Notes: a model not told the origin generated them from the letters alone. A DNA stretch of 64,000 bases from Armatimonadota bacterium (GCA_017303935.1 JAFLBD010000001.1:558001-622000), one strand, 5' to 3'. Numbered from the stretch's first letter, positions 17,265 to 27,304 are shown. Numbers and translations are program-made.

Positions 17265-17660
17265 ATGCCTACAGTAAATCAACTAGTACGTAATGGCCGC
17301 AAGACGGCAGCCGTGAAGTCGAAGTCACCGGCGCTCAAGTCGAACCCGTTTCGACGTGGCGTTTGCACGATCGTTCGAACCCAGACCCCGAAGAAGCCAA
17401 ACTCGGCACTTCGAAAGGTCGCTCGTGTTCGACTTACGAACGGAGTTGAAGTCACCGCTTACATTCCAGGCATTGGGCACAACCTGCAGGAGCACTCGGT
17501 CGTGCTCGTTCGCGGTGGTCGTGTCAAGGACCTCCCCGGTGTGCGCTACCACATCGTCCGCGGTGCCCAACAGACCGCTGGTACCAACAACCGTAAGCAA
17601 GGCCGTTCGAAGTACGGCGCCAAGAGGCCTAAGCCAGGCGCAGCGGCAGGTAAGAAGTAA
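17265..17660 (+). CDS. rpsL: 30S ribosomal protein S12
   Basis: A 131-aa protein of the ribosomal decoding centre. The start [12 protein letters not shown], the streptomycin-loop regions [17 protein letters not shown] and [25 protein letters not shown], and a basic C-terminal extension are all as expected. The lysines in which streptomycin-resistance substitutions occur elsewhere are present in wild-type form. First gene of the str operon, transcribed from the promoter at 17038. Confidence 0.98.
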   Translation: MPTVNQLVRNGRKTAAVKSKSPALKSNPFRRGVCTIVRTQTPKKPNSALRKVARVRLTNGVEVTAYIPGIGHNLQEHSVVLVRGGRVKDLPGVRYHIVRGAQQTAGTNNRKQGRSKYGAKRPKPGAAAGKK

Positions 17661-17670
17661 GGAATAACAG

Positions 17671-18144
17671 ATGCCACGAAAAGGTCAAGCTCCAAAGCGA
17701 ATTGTCACTCCAGATCCTGTTTACAACAGCGAGATGGTCCAGCGGTTTATCAATCGCATGATGATCGGCGGCAAAAAGACTGTTGCCGAAAAGATTTTTT
17801 ACACCGCCATGTCCAACCTTGAAGAAAAGGCTGGCGTTCCAGCGCTCGAAGTCTTCGAGAAGGCCATGGCTAACGTCTTGCCAACCAACGAGGTTCGACC
17901 TCGCCGGGTTGGTGGTCAAAACTACCAGGTTCCAATGGAAGTTCGACCGGTTCGCCGACGCACACTCGCCCTCCGATGGCTCGTCGAGAATTCTCGAAAG
18001 CGAAAGGGTGAGAAGACGATGGTGGACAAGCTGACTGCTGAACTGTTTGATGCCTACAACGGCACCGGTTCTTCAGTTAAGAAGAAGGAAGACACCCATC
18101 GAATGGCAGACGCTAACAAGGCGTTCGCCCACTACCGATTCTAA
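17671..18144 (+). CDS. rpsG: 30S ribosomal protein S7
   Basis: A 157-aa primary 16S rRNA-binding protein that nucleates assembly of the 30S head. [10 protein letters not shown] and the conserved [24 protein letters not shown] and [18 protein letters not shown] segments identify it. It starts 10 bp after rpsL with AAGGA as Shine-Dalgarno sequence, and fusA follows 27 bp downstream. Confidence 0.98.
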   Translation: MPRKGQAPKRIVTPDPVYNSEMVQRFINRMMIGGKKTVAEKIFYTAMSNLEEKAGVPALEVFEKAMANVLPTNEVRPRRVGGQNYQVPMEVRPVRRRTLALRWLVENSRKRKGEKTMVDKLTAELFDAYNGTGSSVKKKEDTHRMADANKAFAHYRF

Positions 18145-18171
18145 TTTTTGTAAACGAAACAGAGAGTACGC

Positions 18172-20295
18172 ATGCCAAGATCCCACCCCCTAAATCTTTT
18201 AAGAAACATCGGTATCGCCGCCCACATTGACGCGGGCAAAACGACCACCACCGAGCGAATCCTGTATTACACCGGAAAGTCGCACAAGATTGGGGAAGTT
18301 CACGATGGCGCAGCCACCATGGACTGGATGGAGCAAGAGCAAGAGCGCGGTATCACCATTACCTCCGCTGCGACCTCCTGTTTCTGGCGAGGAAGCAACG
18401 GCGATAAGCCTGAGCACAAGATCAACATCATTGATACTCCTGGCCACGTTGACTTTACAGTCGAAGTTGAGCGCTCGCTCCGCGTCTTGGATGGCCTTGT
18501 TGCTGTTTATTGCGCAGTGGGTGGCGTGCAACCACAGTCGGAAACCGTTTGGCGCCAAGCCAACAAGTATAAGGTTCCACGAATCGCTTACATCAACAAG
18601 ATGGACCGACTCGGCGCCGACTTCTTCACCGTCGTTTCGCGAATGCGAGAGCGATTGGGTGCGAATGCTGCTCCGATTCAGATTCCGATTGGCGCAGAAA
18701 GCGACTACAAGGGCTACATCGACCTCATCACCATGCAGGCCACCATCTACAAGTCCGATGATGGCAAGGTGTTTGAAGTCGTTGACATCCCTGAAGATTT
18801 GCGCGGACTCGCAGCCGAATGGCGCGAGAAAATGATTGAGTCGATCGCAGACTACGACGAATCGATCATGGAGCGCTTCTTGGAAGGCGAAGAGATCAGC
18901 GAAGCCGATATCCGAACCGCTCTCCGAGCAGGAACTCTGGCCAACAAGATCGTGCCATGTATCTCGGGCTCGTCCTTTAAGAACAAGGGCGTTCAGTTCA
19001 TGGTCGACTGCGTTGTGGATTACCTCCCGTCGCCACTCGACGTGGGCGCAGTTCAGGGTGTTGATCCGAACACCGACGAAGATTTGGAGCGAAAGGCAGA
19101 CGACAAGGACCCATTCACCGCATTGGCGTTCAAGATCATGTCTGACAAGTACGTCGGCCGTTTGACCTTCATCCGCGTTTACTCGGGTGTCCTGAAGAAG
19201 GGTACTCCTGTTTCGGTCAGTTACCGAGAACCGCAAACCAACGAGTTCCGAACTCGAACCGAGCGAATCGGACGAATTTTGGAAATGCACGCCAATGATC
19301 GAAAGGACATTGACGAAGTGTATGCAGGCGAAATCGTCGGCGTGATCGGTCTGAACGACGTTCGAACTGGTTACACGATTGCGGATAACGACAAGCCAGT
19401 TTCGCTCGAATCGATCAAGTTCCCTGAGCCGGTCATTCAGATCGCTATCGAACCTAAGAGCCGAGCAGACCAAGAAAAGCTCGGTGCGAGCTTGCAGCGA
19501 CTGGCAGAAGAAGATCCAACCTTCCGAGTTTTCACAGACGTGGAAAGCAGCCAAACCATCATCAGTGGTATGGGCGAACTTCACCTTGAGATCATTGTGG
19601 ACCGACTCAATCGCGAGTTCGGTGTTCAGGCAAATCAAGGCAAGCCACAGGTCGCTTACCGAGAAACCGTCAAGCAAACCGTCAAGGCCGAAGGTCGATT
19701 TATTCGACAATCGGGTGGTTCGGGTCAGTATGGTGTCTGTACGATCGAAATGACCCCGCTCGAAGCTGGTCAAGGATTCGTTTTCGAGAACAAGGTCGTC
19801 GGTGGTTCGATTCCAAAGGAATACATCCCTGCGATCGAAAAGGGTGTCCGCGAAGCGATGCTCTCGGGCGTGTTGGCAGGATATCCGGTTGTTGACTTCA
19901 AGGTCGCCGTCACCGACGGTAGCTACCACGATGTCGACTCCAACGAAAACGCGTTTAAGCAAGCTGGAATTCTCGCTTTCCGCGAAGCTATGAAGAAGGC
20001 CAATCCAGTAATCAAGGAACCGATCATGCACGTGGAAGTCACCACTCCAGAGCAGAACATCGGTGACGTGATCGGAGACTTGAACAAGCGACGGGGCCGA
20101 ATCGAAGGTCAAGAAGCCAGCAGTGGCGGAACCGTTGTGGTGAATGCGCACGTGCCGCTTAGCGAAATGTTTGGTTATGTGACCACTCTTCGATCGCTAA
20201 CTCAGGGCCGCGCAACTCCAAACGTGACTCCTTCGCACTACGAAGAAGTCCCGAACAATATCGCTGCTGAAATCATCGCTAAATCCGCGAAGTAA
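18172..20295 (+). CDS. fusA: translation elongation factor G
   Basis: A 707-aa ribosomal translocase GTPase. The G1 motif [15 protein letters not shown], the G3 motif [21 protein letters not shown] and the G4 motif [10 protein letters not shown] are present, followed by domains II-V through to the usual C-terminus. Normal length. It is the third gene of the str operon and is followed by a terminator, so tuf is not simply read through. A long open frame on the opposite strand is a codon-bias artefact. Confidence 0.98.
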   Translation: MPRSHPLNLLRNIGIAAHIDAGKTTTTERILYYTGKSHKIGEVHDGAATMDWMEQEQERGITITSAATSCFWRGSNGDKPEHKINIIDTPGHVDFTVEVERSLRVLDGLVAVYCAVGGVQPQSETVWRQANKYKVPRIAYINKMDRLGADFFTVVSRMRERLGANAAPIQIPIGAESDYKGYIDLITMQATIYKSDDGKVFEVVDIPEDLRGLAAEWREKMIESIADYDESIMERFLEGEEISEADIRTALRAGTLANKIVPCISGSSFKNKGVQFMVDCVVDYLPSPLDVGAVQGVDPNTDEDLERKADDKDPFTALAFKIMSDKYVGRLTFIRVYSGVLKKGTPVSVSYREPQTNEFRTRTERIGRILEMHANDRKDIDEVYAGEIVGVIGLNDVRTGYTIADNDKPVSLESIKFPEPVIQIAIEPKSRADQEKLGASLQRLAEEDPTFRVFTDVESSQTIISGMGELHLEIIVDRLNREFGVQANQGKPQVAYRETVKQTVKAEGRFIRQSGGSGQYGVCTIEMTPLEAGQGFVFENKVVGGSIPKEYIPAIEKGVREAMLSGVLAGYPVVDFKVAVTDGSYHDVDSNENAFKQAGILAFREAMKKANPVIKEPIMHVEVTTPEQNIGDVIGDLNKRRGRIEGQEASSGGTVVVNAHVPLSEMFGYVTTLRSLTQGRATPNVTPSHYEEVPNNIAAEIIAKSAK

Positions 20296-20310
20296 TAGCA
20301 CCGTAACCAG

Positions 20311-20345
20311 AGCCCGCTTGTGCAAAAGCACAGGCGGGCTTTTTG
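20311..20345 (+). terminator. terminator after fusA
   Basis: A 13-bp stem (AGCCCGCTTGTGC / GCACAGGCGGGCT, one G-T pair) with a 4-nt loop is followed by TTTTT. It separates the rpsL-rpsG-fusA unit from tuf. Confidence 0.92.
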
Positions 20346-20411
20346 CATTTGTCATCTAAGAATCAGGGGTGATTTGATGCTGTTTGATAAGGAATTAGCC
20401 CCAAAGAATCC

Positions 20412-20441
20412 TTGCAAATCGTAAGGGTCAGCGGGTACAAT
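20412..20441 (+). promoter_or_regulatory. promoter of tuf
   Basis: TTGCAA at 20412 and TACAAT at 20436 with an 18-bp spacer, located after the fusA terminator and about 90 bp before the tuf start. Confidence 0.65.
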
Positions 20442-20533
20442 TCCCCACAGTCGTTGATTGGGTGTTGGAGCTGGAGGCTCGCGATCCGCAAGCCGCTTTT
20501 TCCTGTCACGATAGTAAATTATTTGGAAAAGTA

Positions 20534-21766
20534 ATGGCAAGAGCTAAATTTGAAAGAACAAAGCCGCACGTCAACATCGGCACCATCGGACACGTCGACC
20601 ACGGTAAGACTTCGTTGACCGCAGCAATCACCGGTACCCTGGCTATGAAGGGTCTGTCGCAAAAGTTCGTCAAGTACGACGAAATCGACAACGCACCTGA
20701 AGAAAAGGCCCGCGGTATCACGATTAACATTTCGCACCAGGAATACGAAACCGATACGCGACACTACGCGCATGTCGACTGCCCTGGCCACGCCGACTTT
20801 ATTAAGAACATGATTACCGGTGCCGCTCAGATGGACGGCGCAATCCTCGTGGTTGCTTCCACTGACGGTCCAATGCCACAAACCCGAGAGCACATCCTTT
20901 TGGCTCGACAGGTTGGTGTGCCTCACATCGTGGTCTTCATGAACAAGGTTGACCTTGTTGATGACCCAGAATTGCTCGAACTCGTCGAGATGGAAATCCG
21001 CGAGCTGTTGAGCCGATACGGCTTCCCAGGCGATGACACTCCAGTCATCAAGGGTTCGGCAGTTAAGGCTATCGAAGCTCTGGAAGCTGGCAAGTCGATC
21101 GATGATCCTGCATTTGCACCAATCGTCGAACTGATGAACGCTGTTGACAGCTTCATCCCAACCCCAACTCGAGACAACGACAAGCCATTCTTGATGGCTG
21201 TCGAAGACGTGTTCACCATTACCGGTCGCGGTACTGTTGCTACAGGTCGTGTCGAGCGCGGTACGTTGAACGTCAACACTGAAGTCGAAATTGTTGGACT
21301 TTCCGAAGCTCCACGCAAGACGACCTGCACCGGTGTTGAAATGTTCCGCAAGTTGCTGGATAGCTGCCAAGCTGGCGATAACGTCGGATTGCTCCTTCGC
21401 GGTGTAGACCGAGACGATATCGAGCGCGGCATGGTTATCTGCAAGCCAGGTTCGATCAAGCCACACACCAAGTTCAAGGGCGAAGTTTACGTCTTGTCGA
21501 AAGAAGAAGGCGGCCGACACACCCCATTCGTTCCTGGTTACAAGCCACAGTTCTACTTCCGAACGACCGACGTTACCGGTACCATTGACGAAATCTTTAG
21601 CACCTCGGGTGATAAGGCTGAAATGTGTATGCCTGGCGACAACGTTCGAATGTCGATCTCGTTGTTGGACGACAAGCCAATCGCTATGGAGCAAGGCTCC
21701 AAGTTCGCTATCCGAGAAGGTGGCCGAACGGTTGGTGCAGGCGCCATCACCGAAATCATTGCGTAA
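20534..21766 (+). CDS. tuf: translation elongation factor Tu
   Basis: A 410-aa GTPase that delivers aminoacyl-tRNA to the ribosome. The N-terminus [26 protein letters not shown], effector loop [22 protein letters not shown] and NKVDLVDD are canonical. It is about 10-15 residues longer than the usual 394-400. The frame extends upstream to 20462, but the family start is the ATG at 20534. It has its own promoter and terminator. rpsJ, which follows tuf directly in some phyla, lies 10 kb away here. Confidence 0.97.
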   Translation: MARAKFERTKPHVNIGTIGHVDHGKTSLTAAITGTLAMKGLSQKFVKYDEIDNAPEEKARGITINISHQEYETDTRHYAHVDCPGHADFIKNMITGAAQMDGAILVVASTDGPMPQTREHILLARQVGVPHIVVFMNKVDLVDDPELLELVEMEIRELLSRYGFPGDDTPVIKGSAVKAIEALEAGKSIDDPAFAPIVELMNAVDSFIPTPTRDNDKPFLMAVEDVFTITGRGTVATGRVERGTLNVNTEVEIVGLSEAPRKTTCTGVEMFRKLLDSCQAGDNVGLLLRGVDRDDIERGMVICKPGSIKPHTKFKGEVYVLSKEEGGRHTPFVPGYKPQFYFRTTDVTGTIDEIFSTSGDKAEMCMPGDNVRMSISLLDDKPIAMEQGSKFAIREGGRTVGAGAITEIIA

Positions 21767-21793
21767 GTTAGCTAGCTGACTTAAGCTAAACCG

Positions 21794-21827
21794 AAAATCC
21801 CCGGACACGATGTGCCCGGGGATTTTT
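21794..21827 (+). terminator. terminator after tuf
   Basis: An 11-bp stem (AAAATCCCCGG / CCGGGGATTTT) with a loop of about 12 nt is followed by a run of T, 27 bp after the tuf stop. Confidence 0.92.
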
Positions 21828-21872
21828 TGGTGATTTTGGTCGGCTGATATAGCGTAATCTAGCCGGAAGACC

Positions 21873-22298
21873 ATGAGCAATCTCACAACAATCCCGTATT
21901 TGATGTTTAATGGCCGATGCCAGGAAGCGATCGAGTTCTATCAATCCGCGATTGGCGCAGAACTCGAAATGATGATGCGCTTTAGCGATAGCCCAGAACC
22001 GATGCCGGAGGGCTCAATTCCTCCAGGCTTTGAGGACAAGGTGATGCACGCCTCTATCAAGGTAGGGAACTCGACCATCTGGCTCTCCGATGGCAACGAT
22101 ACCAAAACGGAATTCAAAGGATTCAGTATCTCAATAGGCTCGGATTCTGCAGCCGAACTTCATTCGATCTTCGACAAACTTGCCAATGGCGGAGAAGTCA
22201 TCATGCCGATGAGCAAGACCTTTTGGTCTGAGGCTTTTGGAATGGTCAAGGATAAGTTTGGGATCAGCTGGATGCTGGGAGTGAATTCACAATCATGA
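21873..22298 (+). CDS. VOC-superfamily (PhnB/YjdN-like) protein
   Basis: A 141-aa protein with the PhnB-like fold: IPYLMFNGRCQEAIEFYQSAIGAEL at the start and FWSEAFGMVKDKFGISWML at the end, the classic end-motifs of this family. Members belong to the glyoxalase/bleomycin-resistance superfamily and mostly lack a known substrate. Its stop overlaps the next start (ATGA), and the third gene repeats this, so all three form one translationally coupled unit. Confidence 0.88.
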   Translation: MSNLTTIPYLMFNGRCQEAIEFYQSAIGAELEMMMRFSDSPEPMPEGSIPPGFEDKVMHASIKVGNSTIWLSDGNDTKTEFKGFSISIGSDSAAELHSIFDKLANGGEVIMPMSKTFWSEAFGMVKDKFGISWMLGVNSQS

Positions 22299-22759
22299 GT
22301 CAGCGGTTAGAACTACGCTATAGCATTGACATCTCTGCGCCATCTGCCACAGTTTGGAAGGCGATCTGGACACCAGAACATTACGAAAAGTGGACGTCGC
22401 ACTTCCATCCAGGCTCCAGGTACGAAGGCACTCTTGCAGAAGGCGAGGTCATCCGATTTCTTGGCCCAACTTCTGAGAACGGTGAGAGCGGATTGGCCTC
22501 GAAAATTGTGAAGTGGGTACCAGATTCAGAGTGCTGGCTCTGCTCGTTAGGGTTGATTGTTGATGGTGAGATCGTCACCGAAGGTGAAGGCGCAGCAGAT
22601 TGGATTGATTCAAGGGAAGAGTACCGATTGGTTCAAAACGGCGACGTGTGCTCGTTCAACGTGCTTGTCGAATCGCCGGAAAGTATGCGCGAATATTTCG
22701 ATTCGGCTTGGGCAAAATCGTTGGCAGAGCTCAAGGGAATCGCGGAGTCGCTGGCATGA
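22295..22759 (+). CDS. SRPBCC (START-like) domain protein
   Basis: A 154-aa protein starting in an ATGA overlap with the VOC gene. The N-terminal beta strand and helix (LRYSIDISAPSATVWKAIWTPEHYEKWTSHFHPGS) are typical of the SRPBCC/AHSA1 hydrophobic-pocket fold. The specific ligand is unknown. VOC and AHSA1-like genes are often paired and are sometimes linked to ArsR-type regulators; no regulator is adjacent here. Confidence 0.82.
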   Translation: MSQRLELRYSIDISAPSATVWKAIWTPEHYEKWTSHFHPGSRYEGTLAEGEVIRFLGPTSENGESGLASKIVKWVPDSECWLCSLGLIVDGEIVTEGEGAADWIDSREEYRLVQNGDVCSFNVLVESPESMREYFDSAWAKSLAELKGIAESLA

Positions 22760-23232
22760 TTGACCGAATTCAGTTCAATCCAGAAACGGACTTGAAGATC
22801 GAGCGGATCGTGCCGATCACCCCCATGCAAGTCTACGAAGCATGGACGGTCCCAGCACTGATGGTGAAGTGGTTTACGCCTGCGCCCTGGAAGACTGTGG
22901 CAGCAGAAGTGGACGCACGGCCAGGAGGAAAGTGCGAAGTCACCATGCAGTCTCCAGAAGGTGAAACCCTACCGCCGATGACCGGCTGTGTGCTGCACGC
23001 CGATCCTGGCAAGGCGTACATTTTCACGAGTTGTCTCATGCCTGGTTTTCGCCCATCGCCCGAGCCAAACTTTACTGGCGCGATCCTCATTGAGCCCGCA
23101 GAAGGCGGCGCAAAGTACACCGCCATCGCAATGCACAAAGATAGCGCTGATCGCAATCAGCATGCAGAAATGGGATTTGAGGCCGGATGGAACGCCGCCC
23201 TAGATCAAATGATCGCGATGTACTCCGAGTGA
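22756..23232 (+). CDS. AHSA1-type SRPBCC domain protein
   Basis: A 158-aa protein, third gene of the trio, starting at the ATG in an ATGA overlap. The frame opens further upstream to 22648, but that part runs inside the previous gene. LKIERIVPITPMQVYEAWTVPALMVKWFTPAPWKT followed by DARPGGKCEVTMQSPEG is the signature of the Hsp90-ATPase-activator-homologue/AHSA1 family. It ends in ERP-like helix GFEAGWNAALDQMIAM. Function in bacteria is not established. Confidence 0.85.
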   Translation: MIDRIQFNPETDLKIERIVPITPMQVYEAWTVPALMVKWFTPAPWKTVAAEVDARPGGKCEVTMQSPEGETLPPMTGCVLHADPGKAYIFTSCLMPGFRPSPEPNFTGAILIEPAEGGAKYTAIAMHKDSADRNQHAEMGFEAGWNAALDQMIAMYSE

Positions 23233-23567
23233 CAAAAAATGGGCCGGAATAAGCAATTCCGGCCCTAGCGATGAGGAATGTTTTCCCGAGCAATATTGCG
23301 ATTGACTCATCAGGATTGTCGTTTCATTATCGAAGCTAATCCCGGCCGTAGGCTAAAGTCTGATTTTTGTCGCAAGTGCCTAAGCCAGAAGGCACATTGC
23401 ATCAAACTCTGCTTCCTTTTTCCGTGATCTGCTCAAGAAGAGGGAGGGTGAGAATCATTTGATACAGCAATTTTCATGAAGTTTTTCTCACCGTGTGGAT
23501 GGCATGATGAATTTTGCGAGCGGCCAGCAGTAGTCCACCATTTGCGCTAGACTACAACAAGTACTTC
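23233..23567 (+). promoter_or_regulatory. 335-bp leader region of the sigma/CHAT/subtilase operon
   Basis: No gene was seen. Three structures stand out. A hairpin lies at 23241-23265. A second hairpin lies at 23372-23400, built from GCAAGTGCCT and AGGCACATTGC. An 8-bp inverted repeat GGTGAGAA (23447-23454) / TTCTCACC (23485-23492) has a 30-nt centre and lies about 75 bp before the sigma-factor start. The last could be an operator. I could not assign a standard promoter; an ECF-type autoregulated promoter is possible. Confidence 0.45.
23241..23265 (-). terminator. hairpin with T tract on the minus strand
   Basis: A 10-bp perfect stem (GGGCCGGAAT / ATTCCGGCCC) with a 5-nt loop, 8 nt after the AHSA1 stop. 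On the plus strand the T tract is absent; on the minus strand it is followed by ATTTTTTG. It would therefore stop leftward transcripts better than rightward ones. Confidence 0.5.
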
Positions 23568-24206
23568 ATGGCATGGCTCGAACCTGAAACCGCACACATT
23601 CTGCTGAAAAGGGCAGGGCGCGGCGATACGCGTGCCTGGGAACAAATCGTTCGAAGCTATTCAAACTTGGTCTATTCGGTAGCACGCCAAGCGGGTCTCT
23701 CCCGCGAAGATTCTGAAGATGTCTATCAAGCGACTTTTATCGCCCTCCACAAGAATCTAGATCGAATCGAGCATGGGAGTCGGCTCAGCAGGTGGTTGGT
23801 CGTTACGGCTGGGCGCGAATCGGTGCGCATCTCTCGGCTACAACGCCGTACCACCAGTTCCGACGAAACTACAGAACTGCTAGAAGAGGTCATCCACCAA
23901 GATGAGCAAGCCACCGAGGCATTGATCCTGGATGGAATGCAATACGAAGCCGCATTTGCTGGATTTGAAGCACTGGATGAGCGATGCCGAAAGCTGCTTT
24001 CCGCCATCTTTTCGGACCATCCCACTTCATACGAGCAGATCTCTTCGGAACTCAACATCCCGCTCGGATCGATCGGTCCTACAAGAGCGAGATGCATCGA
24101 GAGCTTACGCAAAATTCTGCAAAAGAATCACTTTTTTGAGGAGGATGTATCAAGACGCCGTGGGCGAAACTCTATGAGGAGGAACTATGTTCAATCGCCC
24201 AAATGA
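23568..24206 (+). CDS. ECF-like sigma-70 family sigma factor
   Basis: About 212 aa from the ATG at 23568; the frame also opens at TTG 23514. Region 2 is seen in WEQIVRSYSNLVYSVARQAGLSREDSEDVYQATFIALHKNLDRI and the following WLVVTAGRESVRISRLQRR. Region 4 is FEALDERCRKLLSAIFSDHPTSYEQISSELNIPLGSIGPTRARCIESLRKIL, including the GSIGPTRARC recognition helix typical of the ECF groups that sit beside CHAT and protease genes. No anti-sigma factor with a zinc finger or membrane segment is adjacent. Its end overlaps the next gene by 20 bp. Confidence 0.9.
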   Translation: MAWLEPETAHILLKRAGRGDTRAWEQIVRSYSNLVYSVARQAGLSREDSEDVYQATFIALHKNLDRIEHGSRLSRWLVVTAGRESVRISRLQRRTTSSDETTELLEEVIHQDEQATEALILDGMQYEAAFAGFEALDERCRKLLSAIFSDHPTSYEQISSELNIPLGSIGPTRARCIESLRKILQKNHFFEEDVSRRRGRNSMRRNYVQSPK

Positions 24207-24720
24207 TCGCTTGGTTTCTATGGTAGAGGTTGCTCTGAACGAGCAGCCGATCTCAGTGTTGGGGAACGTTTCGCCAGCTGAACAACAACGGCTTGCTGGT
24301 TTGGGTGAGATTTGCCAGTTTCTACAACAACGCTTCGATACTCCGAGTGCCGACGCCTTGAACCGTGCAATCGGTACGATGATCGGTGGCCAGCGGGTGG
24401 CTCGCTGGGTCAAACCAATTGCCCCCAAATTGGCATTACAAGCTCGTTCTGCGTCTGAACAGCATTCTTTCAGCTTCGAAGACGAGGGGGTCAAGCTCCG
24501 GCTGGTCTACACACCGCTCCCGTTGGGCTGGGAAATCGTAGGCAAAGTGACCCCTGCAGATTCCTGTGTCTCCATCGACGATCAATCCATTGAAGTCGAA
24601 GCTTCAGGGCATTTTCGCTCGGAAGTTCGCGATCTTAACCATCCAGAACTCGTAATTAGCCGGCTCGATCAGCGAATTGAGGTAGCGAACGGGAGGCAAC
24701 TCCTCGATAATGCCGACTGA
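24187..24720 (+). CDS. orphan protein of the sigma/CHAT operon
   Basis: A 177-aa soluble protein with an ideal Shine-Dalgarno sequence (AGGAGGAACT before ATG) lying inside the end of the sigma gene. I do not recognise a database family. The first about 85 residues are helical and Gln/Ala-rich. The second half, from LRLVYTPLPLGWEIVGKV through VSIDDQSIEVEASGHFRSEVRDLN, looks like a beta-sandwich with an E-x-x-G-x-F turn reminiscent of carboxypeptidase-regulatory-like domains. It could be a regulator of the sigma factor or a CHAT substrate; both are inference. Its end overlaps the CHAT gene by 11 bp. Confidence 0.85.
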   Translation: MFNRPNDRLVSMVEVALNEQPISVLGNVSPAEQQRLAGLGEICQFLQQRFDTPSADALNRAIGTMIGGQRVARWVKPIAPKLALQARSASEQHSFSFEDEGVKLRLVYTPLPLGWEIVGKVTPADSCVSIDDQSIEVEASGHFRSEVRDLNHPELVISRLDQRIEVANGRQLLDNAD

Positions 24721-27304
24721 TCAAACCATAAAGAGGATTTTTGCGGCAAGCAGCCTTGCCGCGGCCCGAAAGTTGGTTCGGCAATCCGCTAGCCCGGAAT
24801 TCGCAAACGCAGCCTTTTCGGCACTTCTCGCTGAACTCGGCACAAAGCCGCAAAGGGCGAAGCTACTCGCAGATGCACTTTCCGAACTGCGATCCATTTC
24901 AGGGCTTCAGCACTTCGGTCATCGCGCGCGAGCAATTTCACTGCGGTTGCAAGGGAAGTGGTTGGCGAGTGTCCCCGAGTTCGAGAAGGCTGGCGAATTT
25001 GCGCCTGCCGATCTCGGCGCACTTTTTTCGGTAGGTGCCATTGATTCTTTGGCGCGGGCGGGTCGGACTAACCAGGCAACCAAGTATGGGGCAAATCTTT
25101 ACGAAAGATCGCTGGGCGGATCGGAAATCGGCTCCGGGCGAGTCGCGTTGAACACTGGTCATGCCTTTTCTTGGTACGACAACAATCTGCAAGCGGCAAA
25201 ATGGTACGAACGAGCGATCGCTCATTTTCGTGCTGCAGATTCAAAAGTGGATCTGGCTCAAGCACTTGTAGGGAAGTCGACGAGCTTGCTTGGCACCGAT
25301 TCTAGCGAGGCCATTTTCGAGGTTACGCGAGAGGCGATCAGCCTGTTTGAAGAGGCGGAGATGCCGTACTATGCCTCAATTGCCAGAATGAATCTCGCGG
25401 CGGCAGAGCGTCTTCGGGGAAATCTCGATGTCGCCCTCAGTGAACTGCTGAAGATCAAATTTCAATTTGACCGTGAAGACGAAGAAGCGTTTCGAGTTCT
25501 TCACGACCTTGCCGCGGTTTACGCCGCGCTCAACCTCCATGCAGAGGCCGAAGACTGCGCGCTGGAAGCACTCTCACTCCCTTGGGCAAAGGCAATGCCG
25601 GTACACCGTGGAGGATGTTGGCAAGAGATCGCGACAGCTCGCATCAACCAAGGCAATCTCCGCGAAGCGAAATCCGCTCTTTCAACGGCTAGAAGAATCT
25701 ATTCCGAGTACGGTGATCCGGTCTGGGTCGCTGAGGTCAACCGTATTGGTTTATCGCTCAAGACGAAATGGTCCAAGTCGGATTGGGCTTGCGCGGAAGA
25801 CGGAATCGCAGTAATCCAAAAAAAGCGACTCTCAAAGCTCATTGCGCCGCACTTTGTGCTGATGGCGGAGCGTGGCGATGTGCGGTCACTTCGCGCGCTT
25901 GGCAAGCTGAAAGACAGCAGCGAAGAGTGGAAGTTCCATTTACTATCGTCGCAGAGGGTAACTGGCGCAAAGAAAAGGCAATCTCAAGAACGAATGCTCG
26001 ATTCCATCTGGCAAGACCGGCTGAAGCTCCAAAGCCGAGTTTCGCTGATGAGCTACCTCGATGACAAAGTTGATGCAATCCAATCAGTCGTCGCAGATCG
26101 ACTATCGGAAGGAACGGAACAAGCGACGAAAGAAGCGATTCAAATCATCGTACAAGCTCGATCCATCGCGCTAGTTGACGAAGTCTTGCGCGCGAACAGT
26201 TCCCACGACCAAGAGATATTGTCTGAGCTCGAAAATCTAAGGGCCGAATTCGCAAAGGAAGCTGGTCCGGATGCAACGGAAGGAAAGCGTAAAGGCGTTA
26301 CGCTCGCCAGCAACGCCAATTTGCAACGGCGCTGGACCGAGGCCAGCATGCGGCTCGAATCCGTGTTGATTCCACGGTTCGAACTCCAGAGCCTGGATTC
26401 CACCGCGATCTATCTGGAAGCAAGGAACGATCTGTTTCAAATCTGCAATGGAACGGCCGCTAGGCTCAAGATCACAAAAGAACAACTGACCCAGAGGCTT
26501 CGCTGGCTCCACTTTGAACTTGGTGCTCCAGGACTCGGTTCGGAACCAGACCATTCAGCGCTATGTGAGATGATCGCTGAGTTGCAGGACTTGCTTCAAC
26601 TGAACCAGAATATCCACCAGATCGCTCCCGAAGGGATTTTCTGGAGTGTGCCATGGCAAGCACTTTGTCAAGACCATTTGGTGGGACACATTCTCTTGCC
26701 AGGGCGATCCGAATCCAGCGATACCGTGCTCAAGCAAGGCCGTGTCGTGATCTGGGTGCAAATGACTGACGAATTGCCACACGTCCGGGCGGAGCTTGAA
26801 GGATTGCTAGAAGTTTATCCAGATGCAGAAGTGTGCACGTCCGTGGCGCAAGCTCGGGATAGCCTGAACAATTCGGAGCCGATTCGAGCGCTTCATGTCG
26901 CGGCTCACGGGCACTATCGGCCCGCAAACCCGATGCTCTCTTCGATTGAATTTGAAGACGGCGAGCTGTTTGCAGCAGAAATTTCGCGCAGTCCTGCGCA
27001 AGTTGATTTGGCGGTGTTGGCAGCATGCCACTCGGGCGCACTCAGTACGGCCCACCGATTTGAACCCAACGGTCTTTGCAGAGCATTTTTGGCGCTAGGC
27101 GCGAAAAGTGTTTTCGCAGGTCAATGGGCGGTGGACGATCAAACTGCGCCTTTGTGGACGACTGTGTTTCACAAACAGCTCAAAAATGGGAAATCCGCCG
27201 TATACTGTGCACAAAGCGCGCAGAATGCAGTGAAAGCGGTCCGGCCGCACCCTTATTTTTGGGCATCGATTATTGAGTTCCGAGGATATATAAGTCAGAA
27301 ATGA
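24710..27304 (+). CDS. TPR-repeat CHAT (caspase-like) protein
   Basis: An 864-aa cytoplasmic protein without a signal peptide. Residues from about 70 to 380 are helical tetratricopeptide-type repeats (for example AKWYERAIAHFRA, AEDCALEALSLPW). A middle helical region follows, and the last about 200 residues form a CHAT domain, a clan CD cysteine peptidase fold related to caspases. The catalytic dyad is intact: H733 in LHVAAHGHYRP and C773 in LAVLAACHSG. The usual downstream motifs are also present: GLCRAFLALGAKSVFAGQWAVDD and PYFWASIIEFRG. TPRs probably sense a protein partner. Coupled by overlap to both neighbours. Confidence 0.93.
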   Translation: MPTDQTIKRIFAASSLAAARKLVRQSASPEFANAAFSALLAELGTKPQRAKLLADALSELRSISGLQHFGHRARAISLRLQGKWLASVPEFEKAGEFAPADLGALFSVGAIDSLARAGRTNQATKYGANLYERSLGGSEIGSGRVALNTGHAFSWYDNNLQAAKWYERAIAHFRAADSKVDLAQALVGKSTSLLGTDSSEAIFEVTREAISLFEEAEMPYYASIARMNLAAAERLRGNLDVALSELLKIKFQFDREDEEAFRVLHDLAAVYAALNLHAEAEDCALEALSLPWAKAMPVHRGGCWQEIATARINQGNLREAKSALSTARRIYSEYGDPVWVAEVNRIGLSLKTKWSKSDWACAEDGIAVIQKKRLSKLIAPHFVLMAERGDVRSLRALGKLKDSSEEWKFHLLSSQRVTGAKKRQSQERMLDSIWQDRLKLQSRVSLMSYLDDKVDAIQSVVADRLSEGTEQATKEAIQIIVQARSIALVDEVLRANSSHDQEILSELENLRAEFAKEAGPDATEGKRKGVTLASNANLQRRWTEASMRLESVLIPRFELQSLDSTAIYLEARNDLFQICNGTAARLKITKEQLTQRLRWLHFELGAPGLGSEPDHSALCEMIAELQDLLQLNQNIHQIAPEGIFWSVPWQALCQDHLVGHILLPGRSESSDTVLKQGRVVIWVQMTDELPHVRAELEGLLEVYPDAEVCTSVAQARDSLNNSEPIRALHVAAHGHYRPANPMLSSIEFEDGELFAAEISRSPAQVDLAVLAACHSGALSTAHRFEPNGLCRAFLALGAKSVFAGQWAVDDQTAPLWTTVFHKQLKNGKSAVYCAQSAQNAVKAVRPHPYFWASIIEFRGYISQK

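Noticed and set aside
18199-20151. 650-aa open frame antisense to fusA
   Set aside because: It comes from strong codon bias of fusA, which avoids codons that would read as stops on the opposite strand. The translation has no domain character.
20519-21886. 455-aa open frame antisense to tuf
   Set aside because: Same codon-bias effect on a highly expressed gene.
23340-23400. Possible cyclic di-GMP riboswitch in the leader of the sigma/CHAT operon
   Set aside because: The conserved GEMM core elements are not present; only a simple hairpin is seen.
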